64,000 nt of DNA. Source: an uncultured Bacteroidota bacterium (lineage in GTDB: Bacteria; Bacteroidota; Bacteroidia; B-17B0; Aurantibacillaceae). The position numbers were made by a program, and so were the translations under genes. The stretch is from NCBI GenBank assembly GCA_903834765.1, contig CAILKE010000030.1, positions 1-64,000 of the forward strand. Direction: 5' to 3'. The notes below the pieces were generated by a model. The model did not search any database. It was not told the DNA's origin and worked only from the letters and a program-made list of their open reading frames with translations. This document shows, in pieces, positions 56,411-64,000 of the stretch. How positions within the stretch are numbered: the stretch's first letter is position 1; every line of letters starts with the position of its first letter.

Positions 56411-57018
56411 ATCCGGAAAATAAACTAACCACAAAAGCAGTTTATGATTATAGATTGATTCAATTAGCTTTACATAAGGCTGATCAGAAGGCCTATGCTG
56501 AGCTCATGCATCGGTATCGGGAATCTGTTTATTTCATGATGTTACGAATGGTAAATAATAAAGATGATGCGGATGATTTAACCATCGAAGCATTTGGTAG
56601 GGCTTTTAAGCGTTTACATCAATATACTCCAACTTTTGCTTTTAGTACTTGGTTGTTCAAAATAGCAAGTAATAACGCCATAGATTTTTTAAGAAATAAA
56701 AAGAAAATGGCATCATTCTCTTTAGATAGTAAACAGGAAAACGACGAAGGGCAAACAATTTCTCAAAACATCAAATCTCAAACACTTGATCCAGAAGAAC
56801 ACATTATTAAAAAAGAAAAAATTAAATTACTAAAAGAAGTCGTTGAGAAACTTAAACCGCATTATAAAGATTTAGTAAAATTGCGCTATTTTGATGAGTT
56901 AAGTAACGAAGAAATCTCCGTTAAATTGAATTTGCCTATAGGTACAGTAAAAGCCCAACTTTTCAGAGCTAGAGAATTGTTATATAACATCTTAAAAAAT
57001 CAAGAAAATAAAATGTAA
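56398..57018 (+). CDS. ECF-like sigma-70 family RNA polymerase sigma factor
   Basis: The 206-residue protein has region 2 at about 20-95 (MVNNKDDADDLTIEAFGRAFKRL and FSTWLFKIASNNAIDFLR) and region 4 at about 140-195 (LKPHYKDLVKLRYFDELSNEEI, then IGTVKAQLFRARELL as the DNA-binding helix). The linker is short, as in group 4 sigmas. There is no anti-sigma gene after it: the next gene is rsmG. The overlap of 13 bp with the GT2 gene suggests coupling. Its targets are unknown. Confidence 0.92.
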   Translation: MEELDPENKLTTKAVYDYRLIQLALHKADQKAYAELMHRYRESVYFMMLRMVNNKDDADDLTIEAFGRAFKRLHQYTPTFAFSTWLFKIASNNAIDFLRNKKKMASFSLDSKQENDEGQTISQNIKSQTLDPEEHIIKKEKIKLLKEVVEKLKPHYKDLVKLRYFDELSNEEISVKLNLPIGTVKAQLFRARELLYNILKNQENKM

Positions 57019-57067
57019 CGTATTTTAAAATTCAAATTAACTTTTGAATTTTATCATCATTTGTATT

Positions 57068-57703
57068 ATGCAACGAACTATTATTTTAAAATATTTCACA
57101 AATCTTACAGAAATTCAAAAAAAACAATTTGAACAGCTTTATGATTTATACGTTTTATGGAATGCTCAAATTAACGTTGTGTCGCGCAAAGACATTGATT
57201 TGTTATTTGAAAGACATGTATTACATTCATTAGGTATAGCCAAAGTAATGGAATTTAAGCCAGGCACTAAAGTGCTGGATGTTGGAACCGGCGGAGGTTT
57301 TCCGGGAATTCCATTAGCTATTTTATTTCCTGAAAGCACTTTTCATTTAGTAGATAGCATAGGCAAAAAAATTAAAGTAGTAAATGAAGTGGCTTCAGCT
57401 TTGGGATTAACAAATGTAAAAGCCGAACATGAACGTGCTGAAAAAATAAATGATCGTTATCATTTTATTGTAAGCCGCGCTGTAACAGAGTTTCCTGTAT
57501 TTTATAATTGGATTTATCGCAAAATATTGAAAGATAATTTCAATGATTTGCCTAATGGTATTTTATATTTAAAAGGTGGCGATTTACAAGAAGAGTTTGG
57601 AAATCATTATGCCAAAGCAACTTTCTATAATCTTAAAGATTATTTTACTGAAGAGTTTTTTGATACAAAAAAAGTAGTGCACTACAAATTAGGGTTTGTG
57701 TAG
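57068..57703 (+). CDS. rsmG: 16S rRNA (guanine527-N7)-methyltransferase RsmG
   Basis: RsmG methylates G527 of 16S rRNA with SAM. The start is set at ATG 57068 (MQRTIILKYFTNLT, 211 residues). The family pattern includes NAQINVVSRKDID, HVLHSLGIA, VLDVGTGGGFPGIPLAI (SAM motif near residue 70) and FIVSRAVTEFP. It sits 49 bp after the sigma factor gene. Confidence 0.94.
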   Translation: MQRTIILKYFTNLTEIQKKQFEQLYDLYVLWNAQINVVSRKDIDLLFERHVLHSLGIAKVMEFKPGTKVLDVGTGGGFPGIPLAILFPESTFHLVDSIGKKIKVVNEVASALGLTNVKAEHERAEKINDRYHFIVSRAVTEFPVFYNWIYRKILKDNFNDLPNGILYLKGGDLQEEFGNHYAKATFYNLKDYFTEEFFDTKKVVHYKLGFV

Positions 57704-57760
57704 TTGGTCACTTTGCAATTTATATAAACTTTTGCACTAAAAATATCCCGTATCTATTGC

Positions 57761-57768
57761 TATATTTG
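57761..57768 (+). promoter_or_regulatory. Candidate -7 promoter box (TATATTTG) for the CBS/CorC gene
   Basis: TATATTTG fits TAnnTTTG and would give a leader of about 16 nt to the ATG at 57791. A TTTG lies 26 bp upstream, a little too far for the usual 17-23 bp spacing. It may drive the CBS protein, gldD, EI24-like and mqnA run. Confidence 0.42.
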
Positions 57769-57790
57769 TAATTAGAATTTATTTTATACT

Positions 57791-59086
57791 ATGTTATTAA
57801 ATACGCTTTTATTGGTTTTATTAAATGGTTTTTTTGTGGCTGCAGAATTTGCTTTAGTAAAAGTTCGATCATCACAATTAGATATTAAAATTCAGAAAGG
57901 AAGTTCTCGTGCTTCATTAGCTAAATCATTACTCGATAAATTGGACGCCTATTTATCAGCTACCCAACTAGGCATTACATTGGCTTCCTTAGCATTGGGT
58001 GCGGTTGGCGAAGAGGCAATTTCACATATCATTATTAGCTTTTTTGAAAAATCAGGCTGGGAAATAAATACCTTAACTGTTCGTAGTATTTCTTTGCCAT
58101 TAGCTTTAACCCTTCTTACCTTTTTTCATGTAACTATTGGTGAGCAAATACCTAAAATGATTGGCATAAAATATTCAATGGATACCATTTTATTTGTATC
58201 GTGGCCTTTGAAAATATTTTATGTTGTTTTTAGCCCATTTATATGGCTATTAAACAAATCTTCCAATGTAATATTACGCATCATAGGTATTAAAAAAGTG
58301 GGAGAAGATGATGTACACACGGAAGAAGAATTAAGATTAATCTTAACTGAAAGTGAAGAGGGCGGGGCAATTAAACCCAGCGAAAATGAATTAATTCAAA
58401 ATGTATTTGATTTTGATGACCGTTTGGTAAAACAAATTATGGTGCCTCAAAATCGTGTTTCGGCGCTTGATGTAGAGCTTGGTAGAAACGAAATGATTAA
58501 AGTGGTAATTGATGAAGGTTACTCACGTTTACCTGTTTATTTAGGAGATATTGATAATGTAATTGGAGTAGTTCACTCTAAAGATTTATTAAAGGCTGTA
58601 ATTGATAATAAATTTAAAACCATTAGAGATATCATGAGGCCTGCACATTTTATACCAGAAAGTATGCATGTCAATCATTTATTACGTGATTTCCAGAAGT
58701 TACATATTCAAATGGCTATTGTTACAAATGAGTTTGGAGCAACTGCTGGTGTTGTAACAATGGAAGATATAATTGAAGAATTAGTTGGAGAAATTCAAGA
58801 CGAGCATGATGATGAGATTCCAACTGTAGAAAAGAAAAGTGAAACAGAATATGTTGTTAACGCACATAGCAGCATTAGCGATGTAAATGAAGCATTGCCC
58901 ATGTCTTTACCAGAAAATCCTAAATACGAAACAGTGTCTGGTCTTATTAATTTTTTATGGGGACGAATTCCCGCTGTTAATGAGAAAAGGCACTATGATG
59001 GTTACGAAATAACTATCCTACAGCGTAAAAAACAAACAGTAGAACTTGTAAAATTACGTGTTTTAGATGCTGACAAAGTTCAATAA
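57791..59086 (+). CDS. CNNM/CorC (hemolysin) family protein with CBS domains
   Basis: The 431-residue protein has an N-terminal DUF21/CNNM membrane domain (about 1-155; LLNGFFVAAEFALVKVRSSQ), two CBS domains (about 205-325; IMVPQNRVSAL and FGATAGVVTMEDIIEELVGEI) and a C-terminal CorC/HlyC domain (about 345-425). Family members are linked to magnesium or cobalt efflux. It lies directly upstream of gldD, the place occupied by gldE in Flavobacteria, and GldE is also a CNNM/CBS protein. The sequence looks like the general hemolysin branch, so I do not name it gldE. Confidence 0.87.
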   Translation: MLLNTLLLVLLNGFFVAAEFALVKVRSSQLDIKIQKGSSRASLAKSLLDKLDAYLSATQLGITLASLALGAVGEEAISHIIISFFEKSGWEINTLTVRSISLPLALTLLTFFHVTIGEQIPKMIGIKYSMDTILFVSWPLKIFYVVFSPFIWLLNKSSNVILRIIGIKKVGEDDVHTEEELRLILTESEEGGAIKPSENELIQNVFDFDDRLVKQIMVPQNRVSALDVELGRNEMIKVVIDEGYSRLPVYLGDIDNVIGVVHSKDLLKAVIDNKFKTIRDIMRPAHFIPESMHVNHLLRDFQKLHIQMAIVTNEFGATAGVVTMEDIIEELVGEIQDEHDDEIPTVEKKSETEYVVNAHSSISDVNEALPMSLPENPKYETVSGLINFLWGRIPAVNEKRHYDGYEITILQRKKQTVELVKLRVLDADKVQ

Positions 59087-59146
59087 AAGTCTAGTGAAAT
59101 TTTTATATGTAACTATTAACTCTTAATCATTACTCTATAAAATACA

Positions 59147-59764
59147 ATGTCAATATCCGCATTTTTAAAAACTCTAATATTTTGTATCTCACTTGCAACA
59201 CTTTTTTCATGTGGAAACGACGATGATGACGAAGTTTATACACCTAAACCAAAAGGATATTTTAGAATTGATTTTCCTGAAAAAAAATATATGGTATATG
59301 ACAGCACTTGTCCATACAGCTTCGAAATTCCAACCTATTCATTTATCAATAACGACAAACATTTGGGCGCAGATCCTTGCTGGTTAAATATTAATTTCCC
59401 TCAATTCAATGCCCAAATACATTTGAGTTATAAAATAGTGACGAATAATTTAGATACGATTTTAAACCAAAGCCGTGATTTTGCCATTAAACATCAAATA
59501 AAAGCAACAGGACTTGATGAAACTGTTATCATAAGAGATAGCGCTCATGTATATGGTTTAGTTTATGATATCAGTGGCAACACTGCCTCTAACATTCAAT
59601 TTTATTTAACAGATAGTACGCATAATTTTATACGAGGCGCCTTATACTTTAATGCTGTCCCTAACATCGATTCACAAAAAGTAGTCGTAGATTTTATTCG
59701 TAAAGACATTGAACATTTAATAACATCTTTTAAATGGAAAAATGTTTCTACTCTAAAAAAATAA
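59147..59764 (+). CDS. gldD: Gliding motility lipoprotein GldD
   Basis: The 205-residue protein has a lipoprotein signal peptide with Cys 22 in LFSCG. The PKPKGYFRIDFPEKKY segment followed by CPYSFEIPTYSFI and the LNINFPQFNAQIHLSY stretch are the GldD signature. GldD is a periplasmic-side lipoprotein needed for gliding and for type IX secretion. It begins 60 bp after the CBS/CorC gene and is 4 bp from the next gene. An acidic DDDDE run follows the lipid anchor. Confidence 0.92.
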   Translation: MSISAFLKTLIFCISLATLFSCGNDDDDEVYTPKPKGYFRIDFPEKKYMVYDSTCPYSFEIPTYSFINNDKHLGADPCWLNINFPQFNAQIHLSYKIVTNNLDTILNQSRDFAIKHQIKATGLDETVIIRDSAHVYGLVYDISGNTASNIQFYLTDSTHNFIRGALYFNAVPNIDSQKVVVDFIRKDIEHLITSFKWKNVSTLKK

Positions 59765-59768
59765 TAGC

Positions 59769-60575
59769 ATGAGTTTTTTTGAAGGGTTTTATAAAGCCAT
59801 AGCTAACTCATTTAAAGGGATTAGTGTTATCTTCGAAAAAGGATTATGGCCTTATTTATTTTATCCTTTGATATTATGGCTGATCATGTGGGGCTTTAGT
59901 ATATGGGTTTTTGCAGAGGTTTCAAAACAAATAGCAGAACTGATCAATGAAAAATTAAGCTTAAAAGAAATCCCTGATACAGGAGCATGGTTATCGTTTG
60001 CGAAACCTTTTTTAACAGGCTATTTTAGTGTCATCATTGCTTGGATTTTGAAACTTATTTTTATCGTTATATCAAGTACATTTTTAAGATATTTAGTTTT
60101 GATCTTTCTATCGCCTTTATTTGCCTTACTTTCCGAATCATTAGAAGAAAAAACAACAGGTAAAAAATACCCGTTTCATCCCGCTCAATTAGTGAAAGAT
60201 ATTTTCAGAGGAATTGGTATTAGCATACGTAATATGTTGTATGAATATTTCATTATAGCTATAAGTTTTGTAGTCACCATTTTCTTTCCGCCATTAATAG
60301 TCATTACAGCACCTTTACTACTCTTCATCTCATGGTACTTTATTGGGTTTACAATGCTCGATTATAATTTCGAGCGACATAAAATGTCTATATCTCAAAG
60401 TATTCATTTTGCCCGTAAAAACAAAGGCACTGCTTGCGGAATTGGCGCGATGTATTATTTTTTAATGATGTTGCCATCTGTGATTGGAATGATGTTTGCC
60501 CCGGTAATAGCTGTTGTAGGAGCTACTATTTGTTTTTTGCAAATTAAAAATGAAAACATATCCGTTAAAATTTAA
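59769..60575 (+). CDS. EI24/CysZ-like membrane protein
   Basis: The 268-residue protein has about five to six membrane spans and the pattern of the EI24 domain (PF07264): an N-terminal FYKAIANSFKGI segment, FLSPLFALLSESLEE and SWYFIGFTMLDYNFER. E. coli CysZ of this family transports sulfate, but Bacteroidota members have no proven role. It sits between gldD and mqnA with 3-4 bp gaps, so the three are translated as one unit. Confidence 0.87.
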   Translation: MSFFEGFYKAIANSFKGISVIFEKGLWPYLFYPLILWLIMWGFSIWVFAEVSKQIAELINEKLSLKEIPDTGAWLSFAKPFLTGYFSVIIAWILKLIFIVISSTFLRYLVLIFLSPLFALLSESLEEKTTGKKYPFHPAQLVKDIFRGIGISIRNMLYEYFIIAISFVVTIFFPPLIVITAPLLLFISWYFIGFTMLDYNFERHKMSISQSIHFARKNKGTACGIGAMYYFLMMLPSVIGMMFAPVIAVVGATICFLQIKNENISVKI

Positions 60576-60578
60576 GTC

Positions 60579-61310
60579 ATGTATTCTATATCTATCGTTA
60601 ATTATTATAATACCACTCCATTTTTATTTGGCTTAAATCGAAGTACTCTAAAAAATCAATTAGATATACAACTTGATATACCGAGTGTTTGCGCTCAAAA
60701 ACTAAAATCGAAGACTGTTGATATTGGTTTAGTACCTGTTGCTATTTTACCAAAATTGGAGAACTATTATATTATTTCTGATTATTGCATTGGAGCAAAT
60801 GGAAAAGTGGATAGCGTGAAACTCTTTTCTAACAAGCCTTTAAACGAAATCACGCATATATTATTAGATTATCAATCCAGAACATCGGTTACCTTAGTAC
60901 AAGTATTGAATACCCATTTTTGGAAACTTCCCATCCAATTTATAGATGCCAAAAAAGGTTTCGAAAAAGAAATACATGATACAACAGGCGCTGTTATTAT
61001 AGGTGATAGAACCTTTGGATTAACAGAATACCCTTACCAATATGACCTTGCCGAGGAATGGAAAAAATACACTGGACTTCCTTTTGTATTTGCTTGTTGG
61101 GTTAGTAATAAACCTCTCGATCCCAAATTTGTTTCTGAATTTAATGCAGTTTTAGCTGATGGTATTAATCATATTGACGAAGCTGTAGCCGAAAAACCTA
61201 TTCATATAAAGGGCTTTGATGCCATTGATTATTTAAAACATAAAATTTCGTATGATTTGAATGATGATAAACGAAAAGCTTTAAAACTTTTTTTAGAGTT
61301 GATGGGATAA
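60579..61310 (+). CDS. mqnA: Chorismate dehydratase MqnA (futalosine pathway)
   Basis: MqnA removes water from chorismate to give 3-enolpyruvylbenzoate, the first step of menaquinone synthesis by the futalosine route. The 243-residue solute-binding-like protein has ISIVNYYNTTPF, DIGLVPVAIL, KVDSVKLFSNKP, LLDYQSRTSVTL, IIGDRTF and the AEEWKKYTGLPFVFACW stretch, all MqnA marks. It is last in the run after gldD and is followed by a hairpin. Confidence 0.92.
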   Translation: MYSISIVNYYNTTPFLFGLNRSTLKNQLDIQLDIPSVCAQKLKSKTVDIGLVPVAILPKLENYYIISDYCIGANGKVDSVKLFSNKPLNEITHILLDYQSRTSVTLVQVLNTHFWKLPIQFIDAKKGFEKEIHDTTGAVIIGDRTFGLTEYPYQYDLAEEWKKYTGLPFVFACWVSNKPLDPKFVSEFNAVLADGINHIDEAVAEKPIHIKGFDAIDYLKHKISYDLNDDKRKALKLFLELMG

Positions 61311-61326
61311 TGAAATTGAAATTAAG

Positions 61327-61359
61327 TATAACCAAAAATCATTCTCTCTTTTGGTTATA
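61327..61359. terminator. Hairpin downstream of mqnA
   Basis: TATAACCAAAA pairs perfectly with TTTTGGTTATA over an 11-nt loop. There is no strong T-run after it, so it is a possible rather than a certain terminator. Confidence 0.5.
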
Positions 61360-61391
61360 ATCATTATCTTTAAAAAGTTAAATTTCTTCTT

Positions 61392-61578
61392 ATGAAATAG
61401 CCATGTTTGCCGAAACACAAACACCAATTATTAAACTGGCTATACCATATGACAAAAAAAACAATAATTTAAACATATGAAATAGCCATGTTTGCCGAAA
61501 CACTAACACATCCCGATAGCTATCGGGAGAAGATAAACTGGCTATACCATATGACAAAAAAAACAATAATTTAGACAT
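61392..61578. repeat. Imperfect tandem duplication, 85-bp and 102-bp copies
   Basis: Copy 1 is about 61392-61476 and copy 2 about 61477-61578. They share ATGAAATAGCCATGTTTGCC, then GAAACAC(a/t)AACAC, and after a variable centre AAACTGGCTATACCATATG followed by an A-rich stretch. The centre differs: copy 2 carries a palindrome-bearing segment of 17 extra bases. In copy 2 the ends CATATGAAATAGCCA (61474-61488) and TGGCTATACCATATG (61539-61553) are inverted repeats matching at 13 of 15 bases; copy 1 has the same ends with one further change. The block lies directly before the metallopeptidase ATG at 61579. Confidence 0.85.
61511..61528. repeat. Second copy of the CCCGATAGCTATCGGG palindrome
   Basis: Here the palindrome extends to 18 bp (TCCCGATAGCTATCGGGA) and is found only in the second copy of the tandem duplication, at its centre. 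The 16-bp core is identical to 24068-24083. Confidence 0.8.
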
Positions 61579-64000
61579 ATGAAAAAAATAATTTTACTTT
61601 CTATATTTTTACTTATTTCAATCACAGAAATAATAGCTCAAACCGAATACATTGATTACCGCTCTCAAACCAATGAGTTATATTGGAAAAACCGCAAACC
61701 CTTTGCCGATTATTGGCAACAAGATGTTCACTATAACATCACCGCTCAGTTAAATGACAGTACAGATATTATATCTGGACATGAGGAATTAACCTATTGG
61801 AATAATTCTCCTAAGGATTTATATTTTGTATACTTTCATTTATACAATAACGCGCAGTGTAAAGATTCTTACCTCGCCGACTTATATAAAAACAATAATT
61901 ACCATTTGAAATTTAATAAATACCGTGATGATGACAAAGGCACGAACGTTGAAAAAATCAAAGTTGGTAACACGGAGTTAAAAACAGAATTAGATAATAC
62001 CGTTTTAAAAGTATACTTGGAAAAGCCCTTAAAATCAGGTGAATCCATCACGTTTGACCTTGATTTCAAAACCTATTATGCCAAAGAAGTGATTCGTAAC
62101 CGCATGAAATTATTCAACGCTTTTGGATATAAACATTTTGATGTCACACATTGGTATCCGCGTATTTCTGTATTTGACAGAAAACTTGGATGGGACACAG
62201 ACCAACACATGGATCATGAATTTTATGGTGATTTCGGATCATTTCACGTAGAGTTTACATTGCCAAATAATTATGTATTAGATGCGACAGGTGTTTTACA
62301 AAATGAAAAAGAAATGTTTCCTGATTCCTTACGTAAACAATTAGACCTTTCTAACTTTGCTAGTAAGCCTTGGAATTCGCCACCTAGCATCATTATCAAA
62401 CGTGATGGTACTAATAAGACATGGATATTCTCTGCATTAAATGTGCACGATTTTGCGCTAACTGCCGATCCAACCTATCGTATTGGTGAATATATGTGGC
62501 AAGGCATCAAATGTGTGGCTTTAGTTCAAGAGCCTCATGCTGCAGGTTGGCAAACCTGTCCGCAATTTATTGCGAAAGTATTAGATGTAAATACATATAA
62601 CATTGGTCCTTACCATTACCCTAAAATGATTTGTGCCGATGCACAAGACGGTGTAGAGTATCCTATGCTAACCCTTGATGGTGGCTACGATCCAAACTAC
62701 CGTGATTTATTGATCCATGAAATGACACACAATTGGTTTTTTGGAATGGTAGGTAATAACGAAACCTATCGTGCTTTTTTAGATGAAGGCTTTACTCAAT
62801 TTTATACTGCCGACACGTATCAGTTTATTGATGGTCCAAATAAGATTGAACAAAAACCAAAGAGCAAATATGTGCAACGCTTCACTGAACAAAATCGCAT
62901 TTTAGATGATCAAGTGTATAATGGATACATGAATGCCGTAACCGTAAGGCAAGAAGAAGTAACCTTGAATACACACAGCGATGATTTCAATGGAGGTATT
63001 CGTCATGGTGGTGGATATGGCGCTGTATATACCAAAACAGGAACGATGCTAAAGAATTTAGAATATGTATTAGGTCGTTCACTATTTGATAAATGTATGC
63101 AACATTATTTCAATCAATGGAAATTTGCACATCCCTACCCTGAAGATTTTAGAAATTCAGTAATCCAATACAGCGGTGTTGATTTGAATTGGTTTTTTGA
63201 CCAATGGCTCGAAACCACTAAAAAGATTGACTACAAAATAGGTCGTATTAAAAAAGGAGATAAAGCGGGTGAGTATTTAATTAAATTCAAACGTAAAGGC
63301 GATATGCAAATGCCAATTGATTTTACGGTATTAGATAAAAACGATTCTGCCTATCATTACTACATTCCTAATACTTGGTTCGAAAAACCAGTAAGAGCAG
63401 ATGTATTACCTCGTTGGATTGGTTGGGGTAAAGTAAAACCAACCTACATTGCAAAAATACAATTGAGTGATAAAATTAAAAATGTGATTATTGATCCTTC
63501 TCGTCGCTTAGCCGATGTAGACATGACAAATAATGTGAAACATCAACGCGTCAATATCACTTTTGATTCTAAAATTTATAATCCTTTAGATTGGAAGCAT
63601 TATGAATTAAAAGCCCGACCAAGCTTATGGTATAATGGTTATGATGGTATTAAAGTTGGTGCACATTTAAATGGAGGTTACATGAATACAAAACATGTAT
63701 TTGACCTAACGGCATGGTTTAGCACAGGATTCGGACAAGCCTATTTGGATAGCAGTAACAAAAAAAGTAATTATAATATTGTATCGTTTATTTTAAATTA
63801 TAGAACATCTACTTCTAAATTCATAAAGAAATCAAATGTATATGCGACTGTTAAATCTTTAGATGGTTTGCAAAGTGCGTTAATTGGTTTCGAGAAAAAA
63901 AGTAATAATGAACGAAACCGTATTTACATTCAAGCAAAAGCGATGCTACGTGATTTGCCAAATGACTTAGTGTATTTGATCAATCAAAACGAATGGCAAA
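61579..64000 (+). CDS. M1-family metallopeptidase with a C-terminal beta-barrel-like region (partial)
   Basis: The gene starts at ATG 61579 and stays open to the window end (807 codons seen). A signal peptide covers about the first 20 residues, ending near IIAQ. Residues about 40-310 are the N-terminal beta domain. The zinc site is HEMTHNW with H380, E381 and H384, and the third ligand E403 in FLDEGFTQF, the HExxH-x18-E spacing of M1 enzymes. After about residue 650 the sequence changes to alternating strands (YELKARPSLWYNGYDGIKVGA, ending in LTAWFSTGFG) that look like an outer-membrane barrel. It is an exported aminopeptidase, perhaps outer-membrane anchored. The true C-terminus is not in the window. 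Confidence 0.88.
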   Translation, partial: MKKIILLSIFLLISITEIIAQTEYIDYRSQTNELYWKNRKPFADYWQQDVHYNITAQLNDSTDIISGHEELTYWNNSPKDLYFVYFHLYNNAQCKDSYLADLYKNNNYHLKFNKYRDDDKGTNVEKIKVGNTELKTELDNTVLKVYLEKPLKSGESITFDLDFKTYYAKEVIRNRMKLFNAFGYKHFDVTHWYPRISVFDRKLGWDTDQHMDHEFYGDFGSFHVEFTLPNNYVLDATGVLQNEKEMFPDSLRKQLDLSNFASKPWNSPPSIIIKRDGTNKTWIFSALNVHDFALTADPTYRIGEYMWQGIKCVALVQEPHAAGWQTCPQFIAKVLDVNTYNIGPYHYPKMICADAQDGVEYPMLTLDGGYDPNYRDLLIHEMTHNWFFGMVGNNETYRAFLDEGFTQFYTADTYQFIDGPNKIEQKPKSKYVQRFTEQNRILDDQVYNGYMNAVTVRQEEVTLNTHSDDFNGGIRHGGGYGAVYTKTGTMLKNLEYVLGRSLFDKCMQHYFNQWKFAHPYPEDFRNSVIQYSGVDLNWFFDQWLETTKKIDYKIGRIKKGDKAGEYLIKFKRKGDMQMPIDFTVLDKNDSAYHYYIPNTWFEKPVRADVLPRWIGWGKVKPTYIAKIQLSDKIKNVIIDPSRRLADVDMTNNVKHQRVNITFDSKIYNPLDWKHYELKARPSLWYNGYDGIKVGAHLNGGYMNTKHVFDLTAWFSTGFGQAYLDSSNKKSNYNIVSFILNYRTSTSKFIKKSNVYATVKSLDGLQSALIGFEKKSNNERNRIYIQAKAMLRDLPNDLVYLINQNEWQ

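Noticed and set aside
57791-59086. Naming the CBS/CorC gene gldE
   Set aside because: Position next to gldD fits, but the N-terminal membrane domain reads like the general hemolysin branch; the name needs a phylogeny.
61390-61578. A 62-residue minus-strand reading frame spanning both copies of the tandem repeat
   Set aside because: It arises from reading through the duplication and the palindrome; its halves repeat each other. Only the shorter 28-residue frame in copy 1 is kept as a speculative observation.
1-64000. tRNA, rRNA, CRISPR, insertion sequence, integrase or prophage genes
   Set aside because: None was recognised on either strand: the gaps between genes are all under 300 bp and hold only hairpins, promoter-like boxes and the repeats listed.

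Overview
The window is AT-rich chromosomal DNA (roughly one third G+C by eye) from a member of the Bacteroidota. Several independent signs agree on this: a complete type IX secretion/gliding gene sprA next to ruvA, a GldD lipoprotein, a PorE-like TPR/PD40/OmpA lipoprotein, a PafA-type alkaline phosphatase, a DUF4293 protein, ATP-dependent PEP carboxykinase, a bidomain lycopene cyclase, short spacers with few clear Shine-Dalgarno sequences, and promoter -7 boxes of the TAnnTTTG type. No rRNA, tRNA, CRISPR, IS element, integrase or prophage gene was recognised. Genus and species cannot be assigned from the sequence alone.

Layout. (1) 1-8807, plus strand: the end of a surface-polysaccharide (O-antigen or capsule) cluster with a truncated gene, a methyltransferase, an alpha-1,2-fucosyltransferase-like GT11, a 773-residue fusion of two GT4 glycosyltransferases, WecE-like aminotransferase, WecB epimerase, another GT4 enzyme and an acyltransferase 3 protein. 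It is the most variable, accessory-looking part and ends at a strong hairpin. (2) 8920-18670: mnmA, a MORN-repeat secreted protein, a YiiX-like hydrolase, a DUF349 protein, the PorE-like lipoprotein, a DUF4293 membrane protein, and accB-accC for malonyl-CoA synthesis. (3) 18730-23996: a secreted zinc enzyme of the phospholipase C/S1-P1 superfamily, then crtI-crtB-idi for carotenoid backbone synthesis with a YggS gene behind, and a J-domain/KTSC fusion. (4) 24095-32941, minus strand: pafA, a membrane nucleotide-sugar dehydratase, a RidA protein, thiL, an aldehyde dehydrogenase of the 2-aminomuconate semialdehyde type, a PaaI thioesterase and pckA. (5) 33203-38129: secG, a TPR-like protein and lptE in one overlapping unit, an unknown 104-residue protein, yebC and recJ. 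(6) 38365-50857, minus strand: a PhaB-like reductase and a PhaJ-like hydratase, the 2473-residue sprA, ruvA, and an overlapping ppx-ppk1 pair. (7) 51010-53864: a second carotenoid block (CruF-like protein, crtZ, fused crtY) followed by an AI-2E family transporter. (8) 53890-64000: DUF2461, a HAD phosphatase, a GT2 enzyme overlapping an ECF-like sigma factor, rsmG, a CBS/CorC protein, gldD, an EI24/CysZ-like protein, mqnA, and a partial M1 metallopeptidase.

How the genes fit together. The two carotenoid blocks, about 28 kb apart, give a route from IPP/DMAPP through lycopene to cyclised and hydroxylated carotenoids (zeaxanthin, or a 1'-hydroxylated monocyclic pigment if the CruF-like enzyme acts). 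SprA, GldD and the PorE-like lipoprotein point to a type IX secretion system whose other parts lie outside. LptE, the glycan cluster and the dehydratase serve outer-membrane biogenesis. MqnA indicates menaquinone synthesis by the futalosine route.

The most unusual things seen are the tandem GT4 fusion, an imperfect tandem duplication at 61392-61578 in which one copy carries a 16-bp palindrome also present near 24068, a CruF-like gene whose coding signal extends upstream of any standard start codon, and a J-domain fused to a KTSC domain. No convincing wholly new multi-gene system was found.
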